Part shown: positions 42,884 through 43,028 of the stretch, one piece after another
Numbering within the stretch: position 1 is the stretch's first letter
Layout: every line of letters begins with the position of its first letter
Assembly (NCBI GenBank): GCA_964522665.1
Contig: CAZFVY010000057.1
Coordinates: 1 to 43,028, forward strand
DNA: 43,028 bases
Direction: 5' to 3'
DNA from: CAZFVY01 sp964522665
GTDB taxonomy: Bacteria; Verrucomicrobiota; Verrucomicrobiia; Limisphaerales; CAZFVY01
Position numbers and translations under genes: made by a program
Notes under the pieces: generated by a model
The model's input: only the letters and a program-made list of their open reading frames with translations
Database searches by the model: none
What the model was told of the DNA's origin: nothing

Positions 42884-43028
42884 GGCGGAGATTTTACTCC
42901 CCGGAACGCAAAACCGCCATACTAGATTCTGATGGGGTGTGAGACAGAGTTCTTCTGCTGACCGGAATCGCCCGCGGCGGCAGGAATTCGTTCTCTGGGA
43001 AACGAGGCGCCCGGGAGCGCCAACCGCC

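Overview
The window looks like a GC-rich chromosomal segment of a Verrucomicrobiota bacterium, probably near the Pedosphaera/Limisphaera branch. This rests on family content recognised by eye, not on a search: a GloVer-repeat exported protein with a C-terminal FYRV motif, a PVC-type c-type cytochrome fused to a propeller and HEAT repeats, secreted ThuA and Gfo/Idh/MocA proteins, DUF5069, and a stand-alone homodimeric-type pyruvate dehydrogenase E1. I see no phage, insertion sequence, CRISPR array, rRNA or tRNA.

Layout. 1-3.4 kb: exported GloVer protein, a conserved-looking unknown protein, an orphan DUF4160 gene and gene-poor DNA with a perfect 27-bp inverted repeat. 3.4-5.9 kb (minus): KamA-type radical SAM aminomutase, DUF5069 protein and a YwnA-like Rrf2 regulator; the last two each carry a 19-bp TGTAAC-N7-GTTACA palindrome upstream. 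6.0-14.4 kb: secreted ThuA protein, converging giant PVC cytochrome, HEAT-repeat protein and sodium:solute symporter. 14.4-18.2 kb (minus): OmpR-type two-component pair and a DegQ/HtrA protease with a textbook terminator. 18.5-21.8 kb: lipoate ligase-like gene divergent from aceE. 22.0-28.2 kb (minus): a compact gspE - pilM/N-like - pilO/gspM-like - gspD operon. 28.8-31.3 kb: NnrS and a fatty acid desaturase, the latter preceded by a 12-codon upstream ORF. 31.4-36.8 kb (minus): three exported proteins (GH20/GH67-like glycosidase, Gfo/Idh/MocA oxidoreductase, DUF885 lipoprotein). 37.1-41.9 kb (plus): purE, then the housekeeping run prs-rplY-pth-rpsF-ssb-rplI, closed by an intrinsic terminator. 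42.0-42.9 kb: FHA protein with a degraded class III cyclase domain.

How the parts work together. PurE and Prs supply purine and PRPP metabolism; Prs heads the translation/replication cluster. LplA-like and AceE both concern the pyruvate dehydrogenase complex, whose E2 lipoyl domains need lipoylation. The Gsp/Pil proteins would form ATPase, inner-membrane platform and outer-membrane secretin of a type II secretion or type IV pilus machine; the platform protein GspF and pseudopilins are not here. Much of the rest is exported and suits a heterotroph that degrades glycans, but no substrate can be read from the sequence.

Most interesting unexplained signals: the paired Rrf2 operators; the 436-bp purE-prs gap with nested complementary segments and a hairpin-plus-T6; the upstream ORF of the desaturase; the 27-bp inverted repeat; absence of rpsR between ssb and rplI; and the cyclase domain missing key catalytic residues. 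I did not find a clearly new multi-gene system.
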